NCBI GenBank assembly: GCA_016706425.1
Contig: JADJJR010000001.1
Coordinates: forward strand, 2,356,001-2,420,000
Reading direction: 5' to 3'
Length of the DNA stretch: 64,000 bases
Source: Elusimicrobiota bacterium
GTDB lineage: Bacteria; Elusimicrobiota; Elusimicrobia; FEN-1173
Shown piece by piece: positions 1-8,756 of this stretch (the stretch's first letter is position 1; every line of letters begins with the position of its first letter). A model generated the notes under the pieces. It was given only the letters and a program-made list of their open reading frames with translations, made no database searches and was not told the origin of the DNA. Both the position numbers and the translations under genes were made by a program.

Positions 1-384
1 GTGGATTTGTCCGTCAAAATCATGAAAAACCTGCGGGACATGGACGTGCGCATTTCGATCGATGATTTCGGCGTGGGGTATTCCTCGCTGAGCTGTTTGC
101 GCCTCTTCCCCCTCAACACGCTCAAAATCGACCGCGGTTTCGTCGAAGGAATTCCCGAGGTCAAAGACAACTCCTCCATCACCAACGCCATCATCGGCAT
201 CGGTCACAGCCTCGGCCTGTCGGTCGTCGCCGAGGGCGTGGAGACCAACGAACAACTCACCTATCTGAAACAACAGGGGTGCGACGAGGTGCAGGGCTTT
301 CTGTTGAGCCGCCCGCTCAGCGCCAAGGACGTCACCCCCCGACTGCCCAAAGCGTCCGCCAACGGTTCCGACGGAACCGCTTAA
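1..384 (+). CDS. EAL-domain cyclic-di-GMP phosphodiesterase, C-terminal part
   Basis: This is the C-terminal 127 residues of an EAL domain, the enzyme fold that hydrolyses cyclic di-GMP to pGpG. The left end is cut by the window, so the GTG at base 1 is not a real start. Visible family motifs are DDFGVGYSSL, the metal/base segment LKIDRGFV, VVAEGVET and the closing QGFLLSRPL. The EAL tripeptide itself and any sensor, GGDEF or membrane part lie outside the window. All C-terminal active-site motifs are intact, so the enzyme is probably active. The next gene begins three bases after the stop, so the two may be co-transcribed. A YajQ-type candidate c-di-GMP binding protein lies 7 kb away. Confidence 0.93.
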   Translation: MDLSVKIMKNLRDMDVRISIDDFGVGYSSLSCLRLFPLNTLKIDRGFVEGIPEVKDNSSITNAIIGIGHSLGLSVVAEGVETNEQLTYLKQQGCDEVQGFLLSRPLSAKDVTPRLPKASANGSDGTA

Positions 385-387
385 CCA

Positions 388-1584
388 ATGACCGCCCGCC
401 ACGCCTACGTCGTTTTGGGCGCCGGCGCGCAGGGCCTCGCCGTGGCCCACGACCTGTGCGTCTACGGCCGCGCCGCCCGGGTGACGCTGGCGGACATCGA
501 CCGCGCGACCGTGCGGGCCGGGGAGGCATTCCTGAAACGGGTTCTGGGACGCGTTTTGTCCGACAACGGCACTCGCCTCGCGGGCCGAACGGTGGACGCC
601 TCCCGTCCGAGCGCGCTCGCGTCGGTCCTGCGGGGGCACGACGGCGTGCTGAGCGCTTTGCCTTACGCCCTCAATCCCGTGGCCGCGCGCGCCGCCATCG
701 CGGCCCGTTCCCATTGGGTGGACCTCGGGAGTCCTTTCGACACCACCCGAAAAATTCTCAGTTTATCGGCCCGGGCCGAGAAGAGCGGCGTCGCCCTGGT
801 GCCCGATTGCGGTTTGGCCCCCGGGCTTTGCAATATTCTGGCGACCCGCGGCATCGAGCAAATGGAGTTCTCGGAGGACGTGCGCCTGTACTGCGGCGGG
901 CTGCCGGAGACCCCCCGCCCTCCCCTGGGATACAAGCTGGTCTTCAATTTGGACGGCGTGCTGGGAAACTATTTCGGCCGCGCCGTGGCGTTGCAACGCG
1001 GTCGGGTCACCGATCTGGTGCCTTTTTCGGAGCGCGAAGAAATCGATTTCGGCCCCCCTTTGGGGGTTCTGGAAGCCTTCGTCACCGGCGGGGCGACGTC
1101 CACGGCGCCCTGGACCCACGAAGGGCGAGTGGCCAGCTACGTCTTCAAAACCCTGCGTTTCCCAGGCCACTATGAAAAAATTCGCGCCTTAAAGGACTTG
1201 GGGTTGTTGGATGAACGTCCCGTCCGGGTGGACGGGGTTTCGGTGGTGCCCCGCCGTCTTTTCGCACACCTGGCCGAACCGCGTCTTCGGTTCCCCGGGG
1301 ACCGGGATCAGGTAGTCCTGCGGGTCACGGTGCGGGGCCGGCGAAACGGCCGTCCGGCCGCGGTCGCCTACGATTTGTGGGAGCGCGGCTCGGCCGATTG
1401 GACCGCCACGCAGAAAGTCGCCGGGGGGGCGGCGGCGGTGATTTTGGAAACGCTGGTGGGGGGCGCGGTGGTCGCCCGCGGCGCCGTGGCGGTCGAACAG
1501 AAATTTCCGGCGGCCGACGTGATCGACGCGCTTCGTCGAAGGGGCTTGGCGATTAAGGAAACCTGGGCCGGCGAAGGGCGCTGA
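388..1584 (+). CDS. Saccharopine dehydrogenase-like NAD(P)-dependent oxidoreductase
   Basis: A 398-residue protein of the saccharopine dehydrogenase/lysine-ketoglutarate reductase superfamily. The N-terminus is a Rossmann fold (VVLGAGAQGLAVAHDL, residues about 7-22). It is followed by the family's PDCGLAPGL segment and the C-terminal YCGGLPETP and GYKLVFNLDG stretch typical of LysDH-like members. The substrate cannot be read from sequence: saccharopine, lysine or another amino-acid-derived imine are possible. The start ATG lies three bases after the preceding EAL gene's stop, so translational coupling is likely. Its 3' end overlaps the convergent minus-strand gene by 32 bp. A second member of this superfamily, the carboxynorspermidine dehydrogenase, lies elsewhere in the window. 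Confidence 0.85.
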   Translation: MTARHAYVVLGAGAQGLAVAHDLCVYGRAARVTLADIDRATVRAGEAFLKRVLGRVLSDNGTRLAGRTVDASRPSALASVLRGHDGVLSALPYALNPVAARAAIAARSHWVDLGSPFDTTRKILSLSARAEKSGVALVPDCGLAPGLCNILATRGIEQMEFSEDVRLYCGGLPETPRPPLGYKLVFNLDGVLGNYFGRAVALQRGRVTDLVPFSEREEIDFGPPLGVLEAFVTGGATSTAPWTHEGRVASYVFKTLRFPGHYEKIRALKDLGLLDERPVRVDGVSVVPRRLFAHLAEPRLRFPGDRDQVVLRVTVRGRRNGRPAAVAYDLWERGSADWTATQKVAGGAAAVILETLVGGAVVARGAVAVEQKFPAADVIDALRRRGLAIKETWAGEGR

Positions 1585-2572
1585 AAACCCGTTCGGTTTC
1601 CGCCCACACGCGGGCGGGGTCTTCCGAAAGAACGGGGTCCAACAAAGCGCCCCCGTCGTAACTCCAGGCCGCCAAATGGGTCGCCCCGGCCGCCACCGCC
1701 GCGCGACAGGCGGTTTCAATCTCGCCTTCCGCGCCGCGGGGCAAGCGCATGGCCTGCACCCACACTTGAACCCCCGCTCCGTGCGGTGTCGCCGCCCGAA
1801 GGGCTTTTTGGGTGTAATGGGCCACATGGGCCGCCGGGTCCGGGTGGGTGGGGCGCCACCGCCAATACGGGTCGGTTCCGAAAACGCTCAACCCCTTCAA
1901 CCCCGCCAGACGCTCCCACACGCGGTCGTACTCGGCGTAGCCGTCGATCGCGTAGAGACAGAGCGCGCTTTTGAGCCCCCGATCGCCGGCTTCGCGCACC
2001 ATGTCCTGGAGGAACCCCGCCAGGGTTTCTCGACGGAATTCCTTGGCGTCCTCGTCCAGGTGGGGCGGGAGGTCCCGCCCGTGCGCGCCGCGAAACGTTT
2101 CCCGGCAAAGACCGCAGACGCAGCCGTAGATCCCCTCCCATTCAAGATCCCAATGGAAATGGACATGCGGCTCGTCCCAGAAAACGGTCTGCGCGCCGAG
2201 CGATCGCACGACGTCCAACCACTCCCGGACAAAATCGCGGAATTCCCGCCGTCGAAGGCAGGCGGCGGGCACACGCCGCCCGTCGGAGAGGACCTGCCAG
2301 GCCCCCGGATGGTCCAAAAGAAATTTGGAAAAACTTTCGCCGCCAAAAACCCCCCCGAGGCCCCAGGGATCGACCCAAACCTCCAGCCCCAATCGCCGCG
2401 AATCGCCGACGATTTGTTCCAGGGCGCGCTTGTGAAAATAGAAATCGGTCTCGCTTACCGTGTGCACGATGTAATCGCACACCGGGGCGATCCGGTGCAA
2501 ATCCACGCGGGCGTGGCCCGGGAACCGATTCCCGAAATACGCGACGCCCGTGCGGGGGTGTTCAACGGTCAT
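1553..2572 (-). CDS. Putative TIM-barrel glycoside-hydrolase-like protein
   Basis: A 339-residue protein with no signal peptide. Alternating strand/helix segments, a conserved acidic strand end (VFWDEPHVHF, around residue 120) and a CVCGLCRETF cysteine cluster resemble uncharacterised TIM-barrel glycosidase-like proteins. I cannot name a substrate. The open frame continues 66 codons further upstream, but the ATG chosen here has an AAGGAA ribosome site 6 bases before it and the upstream part is inside the preceding gene. It overlaps that gene's stop by 11 bp, so it is the last gene of the operon running from the EamA-like transporter through yajQ and two sulfatase-like proteins. The family assignment is by general appearance only. 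Confidence 0.7.
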   Translation of the reverse strand: MTVEHPRTGVAYFGNRFPGHARVDLHRIAPVCDYIVHTVSETDFYFHKRALEQIVGDSRRLGLEVWVDPWGLGGVFGGESFSKFLLDHPGAWQVLSDGRRVPAACLRRREFRDFVREWLDVVRSLGAQTVFWDEPHVHFHWDLEWEGIYGCVCGLCRETFRGAHGRDLPPHLDEDAKEFRRETLAGFLQDMVREAGDRGLKSALCLYAIDGYAEYDRVWERLAGLKGLSVFGTDPYWRWRPTHPDPAAHVAHYTQKALRAATPHGAGVQVWVQAMRLPRGAEGEIETACRAAVAAGATHLAAWSYDGGALLDPVLSEDPARVWAETERVFSALRRPRFP

Positions 2573-4793
2573 GCGCGGTTCCTTTCGCGGCGGGGGAACA
2601 CCGCAACAACGCTTCCGGAATCCAATAGTCGTTTTGGGGGCGGCCCCCCGCTTCGCGGGCCAGATAACGATAAAAAACCTCTTTGAGTTCCCGCACCCGC
2701 GCCGCGCCGGCGGGGGTGGCCGCTTCGTCGCGCCCCGGGGCCCCGTTGATCCCCGGACGGTAATATTCAAAAATCACCCGGTCGCCCGCGGGGCGATAAA
2801 CAAGACGCTCCGCGCCCCATTGGATGAGGCGGGACCGTCGGGCGATCAAGTCGTCCTCCCAACCCGGGTCGACACGCCAATGGCCGGGGGCGTCCCGATC
2901 CTCGATCAATGCGTCGACCAGAGCGGGGGGGTCCCCCTCCGCGGGGGGAATTCCCCGGGTCACCGGGGACGGCGATTCCGCGTAGACAATTCCCCGCTCG
3001 TCCGGGGGAAGGCCCACCCCGCGCAAAAGGGAGACTCCCTCCCAATCTTCCGGGATCCCTCCACCGACGGCCGCCACCAACGTGGCGGGCACGTCGATCG
3101 CGCGGACCGGGCCGTCGCGCCAGATCCCCTGCGCGCCGCCCGGCGATTGAAAAGCGAAAGGGGCGGCCAGAAATGTCCCGCCCCGCAAAGCGCGGGCGGC
3201 GTCTTCCTCCGCGCCCGTCAAAGCGGCCGCGGTCGGCGACCAGAGGGCCACGGTGGTTCGATCCCGCAGGCGATAGCGGTCCAGACTGTCCAAAACCACG
3301 CCAAAGGCCCGGTCCCAGGCCGCGAGGTTCGCGGCGTAGACCCGCGCCCGGCGCGCTTCGCGTTCGGCGGTCCAGGGGACGGCCGTCCGTCCGTCGCCCC
3401 CGGGCAGGAAGGACCCGCGGCCGGCGGGCGAAAGACGGCGGGCGGCGGCCGGGGAAGCCACCGGGCCCGCGAGATCGGCGAAATGGACCCAGAGGAAAAA
3501 ACGGGGGCGAAATCGCGCGCGGCGCAGGGTTCCCCGGACTTCGTCGGCGAGAAGAGCCGGGTCGGCGAGGGCCGGGGCGCCCCGCAATCCGGGCCACACC
3601 GCGCGCCCCCATCGGCCGGAAAAATACGGGAGCAGATGAACCGACCGTTCCAGGCACCGGCGGCGCAACACCGACCCCAGGTCGCCGCGCGGCGCCCGGC
3701 GGTCTTCGAAGAAAATCCCGAGCCGGTCGAAAAATTCGCCCCCCGCCGCGCTGCGCACGGTCACCCACGCCCCTTTTCGTTGAAAGATGTCCACCAGGGT
3801 GTCCGGGGCCGGACCCAGGTCCCCGGCCGGGGGAGGGGTGCGATCGGCGGCGGGCGGGAAATCGTGACGGACGCCGTGCGCCAGAGGGGACAGCCCCGTC
3901 AGGGCCGTCGTGAAAGCGGGCGCGCGGGCTTCCACGCCGGGCACGCAACGCGCCCACACCTGGCCTTCCGCTGCCCAGGCGGCGAGACGGGGCGCCCCGG
4001 CGTCCCGCAACGCGGCCGATCGAAGGCCGTCCACCGTGATCAACACGACGTTGGGACCGGCGTTCCGCTCGGTCTGGGCGCGGCGCACGCCCCACAGCCC
4101 GACGCCGAACAGGATCGCGGCCCCGCCCAAAACCCCGATGGCCAACCGCGTGGGACGGGAGAATCCCCAGAACCAGATCCGCCACCTCCACCCGACGAAC
4201 ACCAGGGCGGCTCCGACCAAAACCCCCGCGAACAGGACCGCCGCCACCGACACCAGCCCCGGGGCCCCCGCCAAAGCCATCCACTGCCAAAACCCGGGGC
4301 CCTCGCCGATGGGGCGAAGCGCTTCGTACAATGCCGGGTGCCGACCCATGTCCCTCCACAACAGAAGCCCGTGCGCAAGGAGAAGAAGGCCCGCCGTGGC
4401 GCTGGCCACCAGTCCCGTTCGAAAGCGGGCGGCCCCCCACCGCGGCGCCAGGCGCCCCAGCAGCCCCCAGGCGTTTTTGACCACCAAACCCCAACCCGCC
4501 CCCAGGACCGCGTGGACGACCCCCAAACCCAAATTCCAAAGGATCAAACGGCCGCTCCACCAGGCCCGGGCCCCATCGACGATCTCCCCCCCCATCGACG
4601 GTCCGAGCGCCGTCCAGGCGGGCGCCCGCAGACCGCTCCAAAGGGCCAAAACCACAAAGGCCACCGCCCCCACGCGGGCCTCCACCGACACCAGAGACGC
4701 CCGGGTCGTGGCCACGGCGTCGCGCCCGCTGACAATGGCCCACTGACGGATCAATTCCCAGAGGGGCAGTCCGGAAAGACGGAAATTTTTCAT
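2562..4793 (-). CDS. Membrane protein with divergent sulfatase/alkaline-phosphatase domain
   Basis: A 743-residue protein. The first half has about five membrane segments (residues about 35-280). The second half resembles a periplasmic sulfatase domain beginning at VVLITVDGLR, where the metal-binding Asp is kept. The stretch EARAPAFTTALTGLSPLAHG matches the usual C/S-x-P-x-R nucleophile region, but no Cys or Ser sits at the expected place, so catalysis by the standard mechanism looks doubtful. The general layout resembles LtaS/EptA-like phosphotransferases. It starts within the 4-bp overlap with the upstream sulfatase-like gene and ends overlapping the TIM-barrel gene. The two partners probably act together at the inner-membrane/periplasm interface. 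Function is inferred from fold only. Confidence 0.75.
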   Translation of the reverse strand: MKNFRLSGLPLWELIRQWAIVSGRDAVATTRASLVSVEARVGAVAFVVLALWSGLRAPAWTALGPSMGGEIVDGARAWWSGRLILWNLGLGVVHAVLGAGWGLVVKNAWGLLGRLAPRWGAARFRTGLVASATAGLLLLAHGLLLWRDMGRHPALYEALRPIGEGPGFWQWMALAGAPGLVSVAAVLFAGVLVGAALVFVGWRWRIWFWGFSRPTRLAIGVLGGAAILFGVGLWGVRRAQTERNAGPNVVLITVDGLRSAALRDAGAPRLAAWAAEGQVWARCVPGVEARAPAFTTALTGLSPLAHGVRHDFPPAADRTPPPAGDLGPAPDTLVDIFQRKGAWVTVRSAAGGEFFDRLGIFFEDRRAPRGDLGSVLRRRCLERSVHLLPYFSGRWGRAVWPGLRGAPALADPALLADEVRGTLRRARFRPRFFLWVHFADLAGPVASPAAARRLSPAGRGSFLPGGDGRTAVPWTAEREARRARVYAANLAAWDRAFGVVLDSLDRYRLRDRTTVALWSPTAAALTGAEEDAARALRGGTFLAAPFAFQSPGGAQGIWRDGPVRAIDVPATLVAAVGGGIPEDWEGVSLLRGVGLPPDERGIVYAESPSPVTRGIPPAEGDPPALVDALIEDRDAPGHWRVDPGWEDDLIARRSRLIQWGAERLVYRPAGDRVIFEYYRPGINGAPGRDEAATPAGAARVRELKEVFYRYLAREAGGRPQNDYWIPEALLRCSPAAKGTAHDR

Positions 4794-7288
4794 GGGTTTC
4801 CCCCGGGAGTCGGCGCGGACGGCGACGAAACCGCCACCGCCGCGGTGGTCGGCGCGGCCACGCCCATCGGAACGGCGGTCACCGGCACCATCGCCGATGT
4901 CACCGAAACGGCCGGGGCGGGGCTCTCCGCGGGGGGCGCGGCGCGGGGGGGCGCCTCAAGCGCCCAGGCGTCGATCCACTCCGCCGCCAAGGCCTCCCCC
5001 AGGACCGCCGGAGGCCGGGCCACGCGGCCCAGCGCGACCAGGGGAAGCGTTCCCGTCGATGGGAGAGGCGGCGGAGGGCCCTCCATCCAGGCGAATTTTG
5101 TGCGGTCGTGCCATTGATCGCCGACGCTTTCAAAAAGCGACCGTCCCAACTTGGACACCCGCCATTGGGCCACCGGAAGGAAACGCCCCCCCACCGTCAC
5201 CCGCATCATGTACGCCACGGAGGGGGGCCAGGTGTCAAAGACCACCCGGCCGGACGGGGCGTTGGTCGAAAAGGAAAACTCGTAGGCCCCCCGCCGCGTC
5301 CAAGGCACGGTGCCGTCGACGCCGCGAACGCTCCCGGCCGAACAAGTGACCACCCCCGACACCGTTTGACCGGCGGGATTCCAAAAGGCGAGATGCACAT
5401 CGATGGGGTCCGGGTCCGTTTCCTCCAACACTTGCCGGGCGCGGGCCAAGAGGGTCCGGCGCGCGCCCGCCAGATTGCGCGCCTCCCCCGGGTCCGCCCA
5501 CAAATCGAACAAATCTTCCGGGCCGAAATCTTCCTCGACGCCGCGGCCGAGGGCGGGACCGGCGGAACCCGCGCCCGCGCGCCGCACGTATTTGTAACGC
5601 CCATCGACAATCAACGCCTTGGCGCCGTCGCCGCGCACCACCACCCGCGCGCCGGCCTCATCGCGCCGGGGGGCGACGAAGGCCGAACGGGCGTCGCGGC
5701 GGGCGTCCCGGGACACCCCCAAAAGCCCCATCAAGGTGGGCACGGCTTCGGCCAGGGAGGAGGGGGGATCCGCCAGGACGGTGGGCGACAGAAGGTCCCC
5801 CCGCACGGCGAAGAGCGCCCGGATCTCGCTTTCCCGAAGGGCCCGCCCGGGGCGTTCCGAGAGGATCCGGCCCCGACGCCCGGAGCGGGTCCACCGCGCG
5901 GGGAATTCCCCGCCGGGGTCTCCGCCGAGGGAGAGCACCGCGGTCAGCGGTCCGCCCGCGAACCGCACGGCCTCCAACAACCCGCCCAGATAATGGTCCG
6001 TGTAATCCCGCGCGGCCTCGGATTTCCAGGAGCGCCACCGGCCCGGCGCTCCGGGGTCCCGTCGAAGGGAAAAGGTCCAAAAGCGCGCCGGAGCGAGCCG
6101 TCCCGGCCCCAGGTCGCCGAAACAGGCGAGCGTCACGTGCCCGGCGCGACCGCGGTCCCGTCGCTCCAGTTCGAGCGCCGCGGCCGCGGTGGCCAACGGG
6201 TCGTAACCGTCCCGCGGGAGCTGGCGGATCACGTCCACGCCCGCGGCGTCGAGGACGGCGAGCGCGCGCGCATCAAAGGATCCGATCGCGGTGCTCCGCC
6301 ACCCGCGCGAACGCAGGAAAGCCGGCCAGGGAACCGCCGGAGGGTCCTCGCCGTGACGGGCCCCCCAGAGGTCCGCCAGGGCGCGGTCCGGGTCGGTGAC
6401 CGTGGTGTAGCAGCGTTGAAACACGACGCTTTCCCTCAAGAACGCGCGCAAATTTTCGGGCACCGCCTCGGCGACGCCTTCCAGGCTGACCAAATCCCCC
6501 CGCGCCCGTTCCAAAACCGCGACCAACAACCGGTCCGCGATGACCCGGCGGGGCGTGACCAACGCGCGGGGCGACCAAACGGCGGGCTCGGCCCACAAAC
6601 CCAACGCCCGGCCGGCGTCGCCGTCCGACTCACCGGTGGTTTTCAACCGCAACCGGACGAACCGGCCCCCGGCGGAGGCCAAATCGATTTTGACGGGGCG
6701 CCACCGCTCTTCCGCGTGTTCGGAGCGCCGCGCCAACGCCCGGGCGAAACCGGGCAACCACGCCCGCCACCGGCGCACGGCCCGGTGCCGCCGGGGGACC
6801 ACCGTTTCGCTCCACACGACGCGCCCCCCGCGCTCGTCGACGATCTCCACCGCGAAAGCCACCGCCGCTCCGTCGGAAAGGAGGCCCACGTGGGTTTCGA
6901 ACCGGGCGCCAACCGGCAAAAATCCGGACCATTCCCACAGGGCCCCGGCCGGTGCCACCAGGGCCGTTCGCCGGGCGCGGCCGGGGTCCTCACCGAGGGT
7001 CGCCCGCACCCACCCCCGCCGGCCCGGCGTTTCGCGCAGATCGGCTTCCGGGTGATGGGCGAGCAGGACGTCGTCCAGGGTCCGAAGCCCCGGGGCGCGG
7101 TCCACCCAGCCGGGCGTCAAGGGCAGAAAGGCTTCGCGGGGCGCCGCGGGGGGTTCGGCGTTGTCGGGAAAGGACCGGCGCCGGTCGTCGACCAGCACGG
7201 TGTTGACGAAGGTGAAAAAACCGCCGACGACCGCCAGCAAGGCGAGTCCCAGGAGGGCCCAAAAACCCCGGCGGCGCGGGGAGGTCAT
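4790..7288 (-). CDS. Membrane-anchored degenerate sulfatase-like protein
   Basis: An 832-residue protein with one N-terminal membrane anchor (residues about 9-30) and a long periplasmic part. The clearest homology is the sulfatase C-terminal signature GRYKYVRR followed by DLFDLWADPGEARNLA (about residues 570-620). The N-terminal sulfatase core is badly eroded: the usual NVLLITIDTLR metal site and the Cys/Ser nucleophile motif cannot be found. It is more likely a pseudoenzyme or a diverged hydrolase than a working sulfatase. Residues about 630-740 may form an extra beta domain. The start is 19 bases after yajQ and the end overlaps the next sulfatase-like gene by ATGA. The very GC-rich, Arg/Ala-rich composition suggests relaxed constraint. 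Confidence 0.68.
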   Translation of the reverse strand: MTSPRRRGFWALLGLALLAVVGGFFTFVNTVLVDDRRRSFPDNAEPPAAPREAFLPLTPGWVDRAPGLRTLDDVLLAHHPEADLRETPGRRGWVRATLGEDPGRARRTALVAPAGALWEWSGFLPVGARFETHVGLLSDGAAVAFAVEIVDERGGRVVWSETVVPRRHRAVRRWRAWLPGFARALARRSEHAEERWRPVKIDLASAGGRFVRLRLKTTGESDGDAGRALGLWAEPAVWSPRALVTPRRVIADRLLVAVLERARGDLVSLEGVAEAVPENLRAFLRESVVFQRCYTTVTDPDRALADLWGARHGEDPPAVPWPAFLRSRGWRSTAIGSFDARALAVLDAAGVDVIRQLPRDGYDPLATAAAALELERRDRGRAGHVTLACFGDLGPGRLAPARFWTFSLRRDPGAPGRWRSWKSEAARDYTDHYLGGLLEAVRFAGGPLTAVLSLGGDPGGEFPARWTRSGRRGRILSERPGRALRESEIRALFAVRGDLLSPTVLADPPSSLAEAVPTLMGLLGVSRDARRDARSAFVAPRRDEAGARVVVRGDGAKALIVDGRYKYVRRAGAGSAGPALGRGVEEDFGPEDLFDLWADPGEARNLAGARRTLLARARQVLEETDPDPIDVHLAFWNPAGQTVSGVVTCSAGSVRGVDGTVPWTRRGAYEFSFSTNAPSGRVVFDTWPPSVAYMMRVTVGGRFLPVAQWRVSKLGRSLFESVGDQWHDRTKFAWMEGPPPPLPSTGTLPLVALGRVARPPAVLGEALAAEWIDAWALEAPPRAAPPAESPAPAVSVTSAMVPVTAVPMGVAAPTTAAVAVSSPSAPTPGGNP

Positions 7289-7307
7289 GGGGCGGGGGGG
7301 CGCTCCA

Positions 7308-7805
7308 TCAGCGGTAATTGGTGAATTGGATGGGCAAACCGAAATCGCGCGCGCGCAACAACGCGATGGCCGTCTGGAGATCGTCCTTGGCGCGGCCGGT
7401 GATCCGCAGGCGATCCCCCTGAATGGCCGGGGTGACTTTCAACTTGGCGTCCTTGATCGCGCGGACCATTTCCTTGGCTTTTTCCGAGGCGACGCCCTGA
7501 ACGATTTTCGCGGTTTGTCGGACGGTGCCGCCCTCGGCGGGCTCGATTTTTCCGAAATCCAGCGCCTTGAGCAGGATCCCCTGTTTGACCAGCCGGCTCT
7601 GAAGAATATCAATGACGCTTTTGAGCTTGCCCTCGTTATCGGAAGCGAGGGTGAGCTTCCCCTCTTTTTTATCGAAGTCGACGCGACTGACGCTGCCTTT
7701 AAAATCGAAGCGGGTGCCCAACTCCCGGTTCGCCGAATTGACCGCGTTGTCGACGGCTTGCAGATCGACCTCGCTGACCACATCGAAGGAAAACTCTTGC
7801 GCCAC
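7308..7805 (-). CDS. yajQ: YajQ family cyclic-di-GMP-binding protein
   Basis: A 165-residue protein, the usual length for YajQ/UPF0234. The N-terminus (AQEFSFDVVSEVDLQAVDNA) and the central RFDFKGS are diagnostic. YajQ proteins are small cytoplasmic nucleotide/nucleic-acid-binding proteins with two RNP-like folds; in Xanthomonas and Pseudomonas a member is reported as a c-di-GMP effector that modulates transcription factors. The start is GTG with a strong AAGGAGG five bases upstream. It lies 16 bases after the EamA-like gene and 19 before the first sulfatase-like gene, so it is part of that operon. Whether it senses c-di-GMP here is inference, though an EAL phosphodiesterase lies nearby. Confidence 0.96.
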   Translation of the reverse strand: MAQEFSFDVVSEVDLQAVDNAVNSANRELGTRFDFKGSVSRVDFDKKEGKLTLASDNEGKLKSVIDILQSRLVKQGILLKALDFGKIEPAEGGTVRQTAKIVQGVASEKAKEMVRAIKDAKLKVTPAIQGDRLRITGRAKDDLQTAIALLRARDFGLPIQFTNYR

Positions 7806-7821
7806 GGCGGCCTCCTTGGAA

Positions 7822-8241
7822 TTAACGAAGCAACACGGCCCCGGACACCACCAGGGCGATGCCCACGATTTTTTGCCGGGTGACCGGCTCCCCCAAAAAC
7901 GCCGCGCTGAGGAGAAAGGCCACCACGGGCCAAGCCCCGCCCACGACGGCGACCTTGCCGACCTCGCCGATTTTGAGCGCGCGGTAGAAAAAGAGCTGCG
8001 CGACCACGCTGGCCAACACCCCGCCGACGATCAAGGCCCAGCGGGAGCGCCCGTCCATGACCCAAAATCGCTGAACCACCGCCGGGGCCGCCAGCGCGAA
8101 AATCACGCAGCCCACGGCCACCCCGAGGGTTCGCGCCAAAACCCCGGCAGCGGGGTCCGCCTGACGCAGACCCCACTTTTCAAAAAACGCCGAAACCCCC
8201 CACACCAGGGCCGAAATCACCGCCAACGAAAACGCACTCAT
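7822..8241 (-). CDS. EamA/DMT-type small membrane transporter
   Basis: A 139-residue integral membrane protein with about five hydrophobic segments. It resembles a single EamA (drug/metabolite transporter) repeat: WGVSAFFEKWGLR near the N-terminus, a RALKIGEVGKVAVV segment, and the closing FLGEPVTRQKIVGIALVVSG. Full-length EamA proteins carry two such repeats, so this is a half-size, SMR-like form that would dimerise. The cargo is unknown. The start ATG is chosen over an upstream extension because a G-rich AGGGGGGAAG site precedes it. It is the first gene of the minus-strand operon continuing through yajQ. The SUI1 gene is divergent, with about 110 bp between starts. Confidence 0.85.
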   Translation of the reverse strand: MSAFSLAVISALVWGVSAFFEKWGLRQADPAAGVLARTLGVAVGCVIFALAAPAVVQRFWVMDGRSRWALIVGGVLASVVAQLFFYRALKIGEVGKVAVVGGAWPVVAFLLSAAFLGEPVTRQKIVGIALVVSGAVLLR

Positions 8242-8318
8242 GCTTCCCCCCTGAAATCCAACGGCGCGCCGCCGCGCGTCCGTGAACCCGCGCCGAACGA
8301 GAATTTTAGGAAATTCCA

Positions 8319-8347
8319 TTGTCGCCCGGGCGGCGATTTTGGAAAAT
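8319..8347 (+). promoter_or_regulatory. Candidate promoter of the SUI1 gene
   Basis: TTGTCG (8319-8324), a 17-bp spacer, then GAAAAT (8342-8347). Only seven bases separate the -10 from the ATG and there is no Shine-Dalgarno, so the mRNA would be leaderless or nearly so. The -10 match is modest. Confidence 0.4.
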
Positions 8348-8354
8348 ATTGATT

Positions 8355-8606
8355 ATGGAAAAACCCGCCCACCCCCCCGTTGTGGTCCGACTGGAACGCA
8401 CCGGTCGCGGAGGCAAAACCGTGACCTGTGTGGAGGGCGTGCGCGCTCCCCCCGAGGGACTCGCCGCGCTTTTAAAAACTTTAAAAACCCGCCTGGGGGC
8501 CGGGGGCGTGTTGGAAAAAGGCGCTTTGGTTATACAGGGCGATCAACGCGAACGGCTCTGCGCCCTTTTGCCCACCCTCGGCTACCCCGCCAAGCGCGGA
8601 AACTAA
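8355..8606 (+). CDS. yciH: SUI1/eIF1-like translation initiation factor (YciH family)
   Basis: An 83-residue protein with the SUI1 core: LERTGRGGKTVTCVEGV, then a basic helix, GVLEKGALVIQGDQRERL and a closing LPTLGY. These match the beta-alpha-beta fold of eIF1/YciH, which binds the small ribosomal subunit and affects start-codon fidelity in vitro. It is shorter than E. coli YciH (108 residues) because the N-terminal extension is almost absent. The start at MEKPAH is chosen because the 12 extra upstream codons overlap the candidate promoter. The gene is monocistronic, followed by a 266-bp gap holding two hairpins. It may be relevant that several neighbouring genes appear leaderless, since initiation-fidelity factors influence such mRNAs; this link is speculative. 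Confidence 0.92.
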   Translation: MEKPAHPPVVVRLERTGRGGKTVTCVEGVRAPPEGLAALLKTLKTRLGAGGVLEKGALVIQGDQRERLCALLPTLGYPAKRGN

Positions 8607-8644
8607 AACCAACATTCCCCCTTCCCCTCCGCCGGGGGCGGGGT

Positions 8645-8731
8645 GGGGACCGAAGGGGCGTCGAAGGCGAACCGCGTCAGCGAGCGGTTCGCCTTCGTCC
8701 GAGCGAAAGAGCTCTGCGACCGAGCGTCCCC
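8645..8731. repeat. Palindromic non-coding element with 14-bp hairpin
   Basis: In the 266-bp gap between two convergent genes. A perfect 14-bp inverted repeat (8662-8675 with 8684-8697, 8-base loop) is flanked at a distance by GGGGAC (8645) and GTCCCC (8731 end). There is no T-run, so it is a poor terminator. It could be a REP-like or MITE-like remnant, or a transcript-stabilising structure. Confidence 0.5.
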
Positions 8732-8756
8732 GTCGCGTCCCCCCTCCAAAAGCAAC

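Noticed and set aside
2550..5117. 855-codon open frame on the plus strand
   Set aside because: It is antisense to the two sulfatase-like genes. Its product is low-complexity, rich in Arg, Pro and Gly, with no motif; an effect of high GC at third codon positions.
5108..7324. 738-codon open frame on the plus strand
   Set aside because: Antisense of the 832-residue sulfatase-like gene, with Pro/Gly/Arg-rich, motif-free product and no ribosome site.
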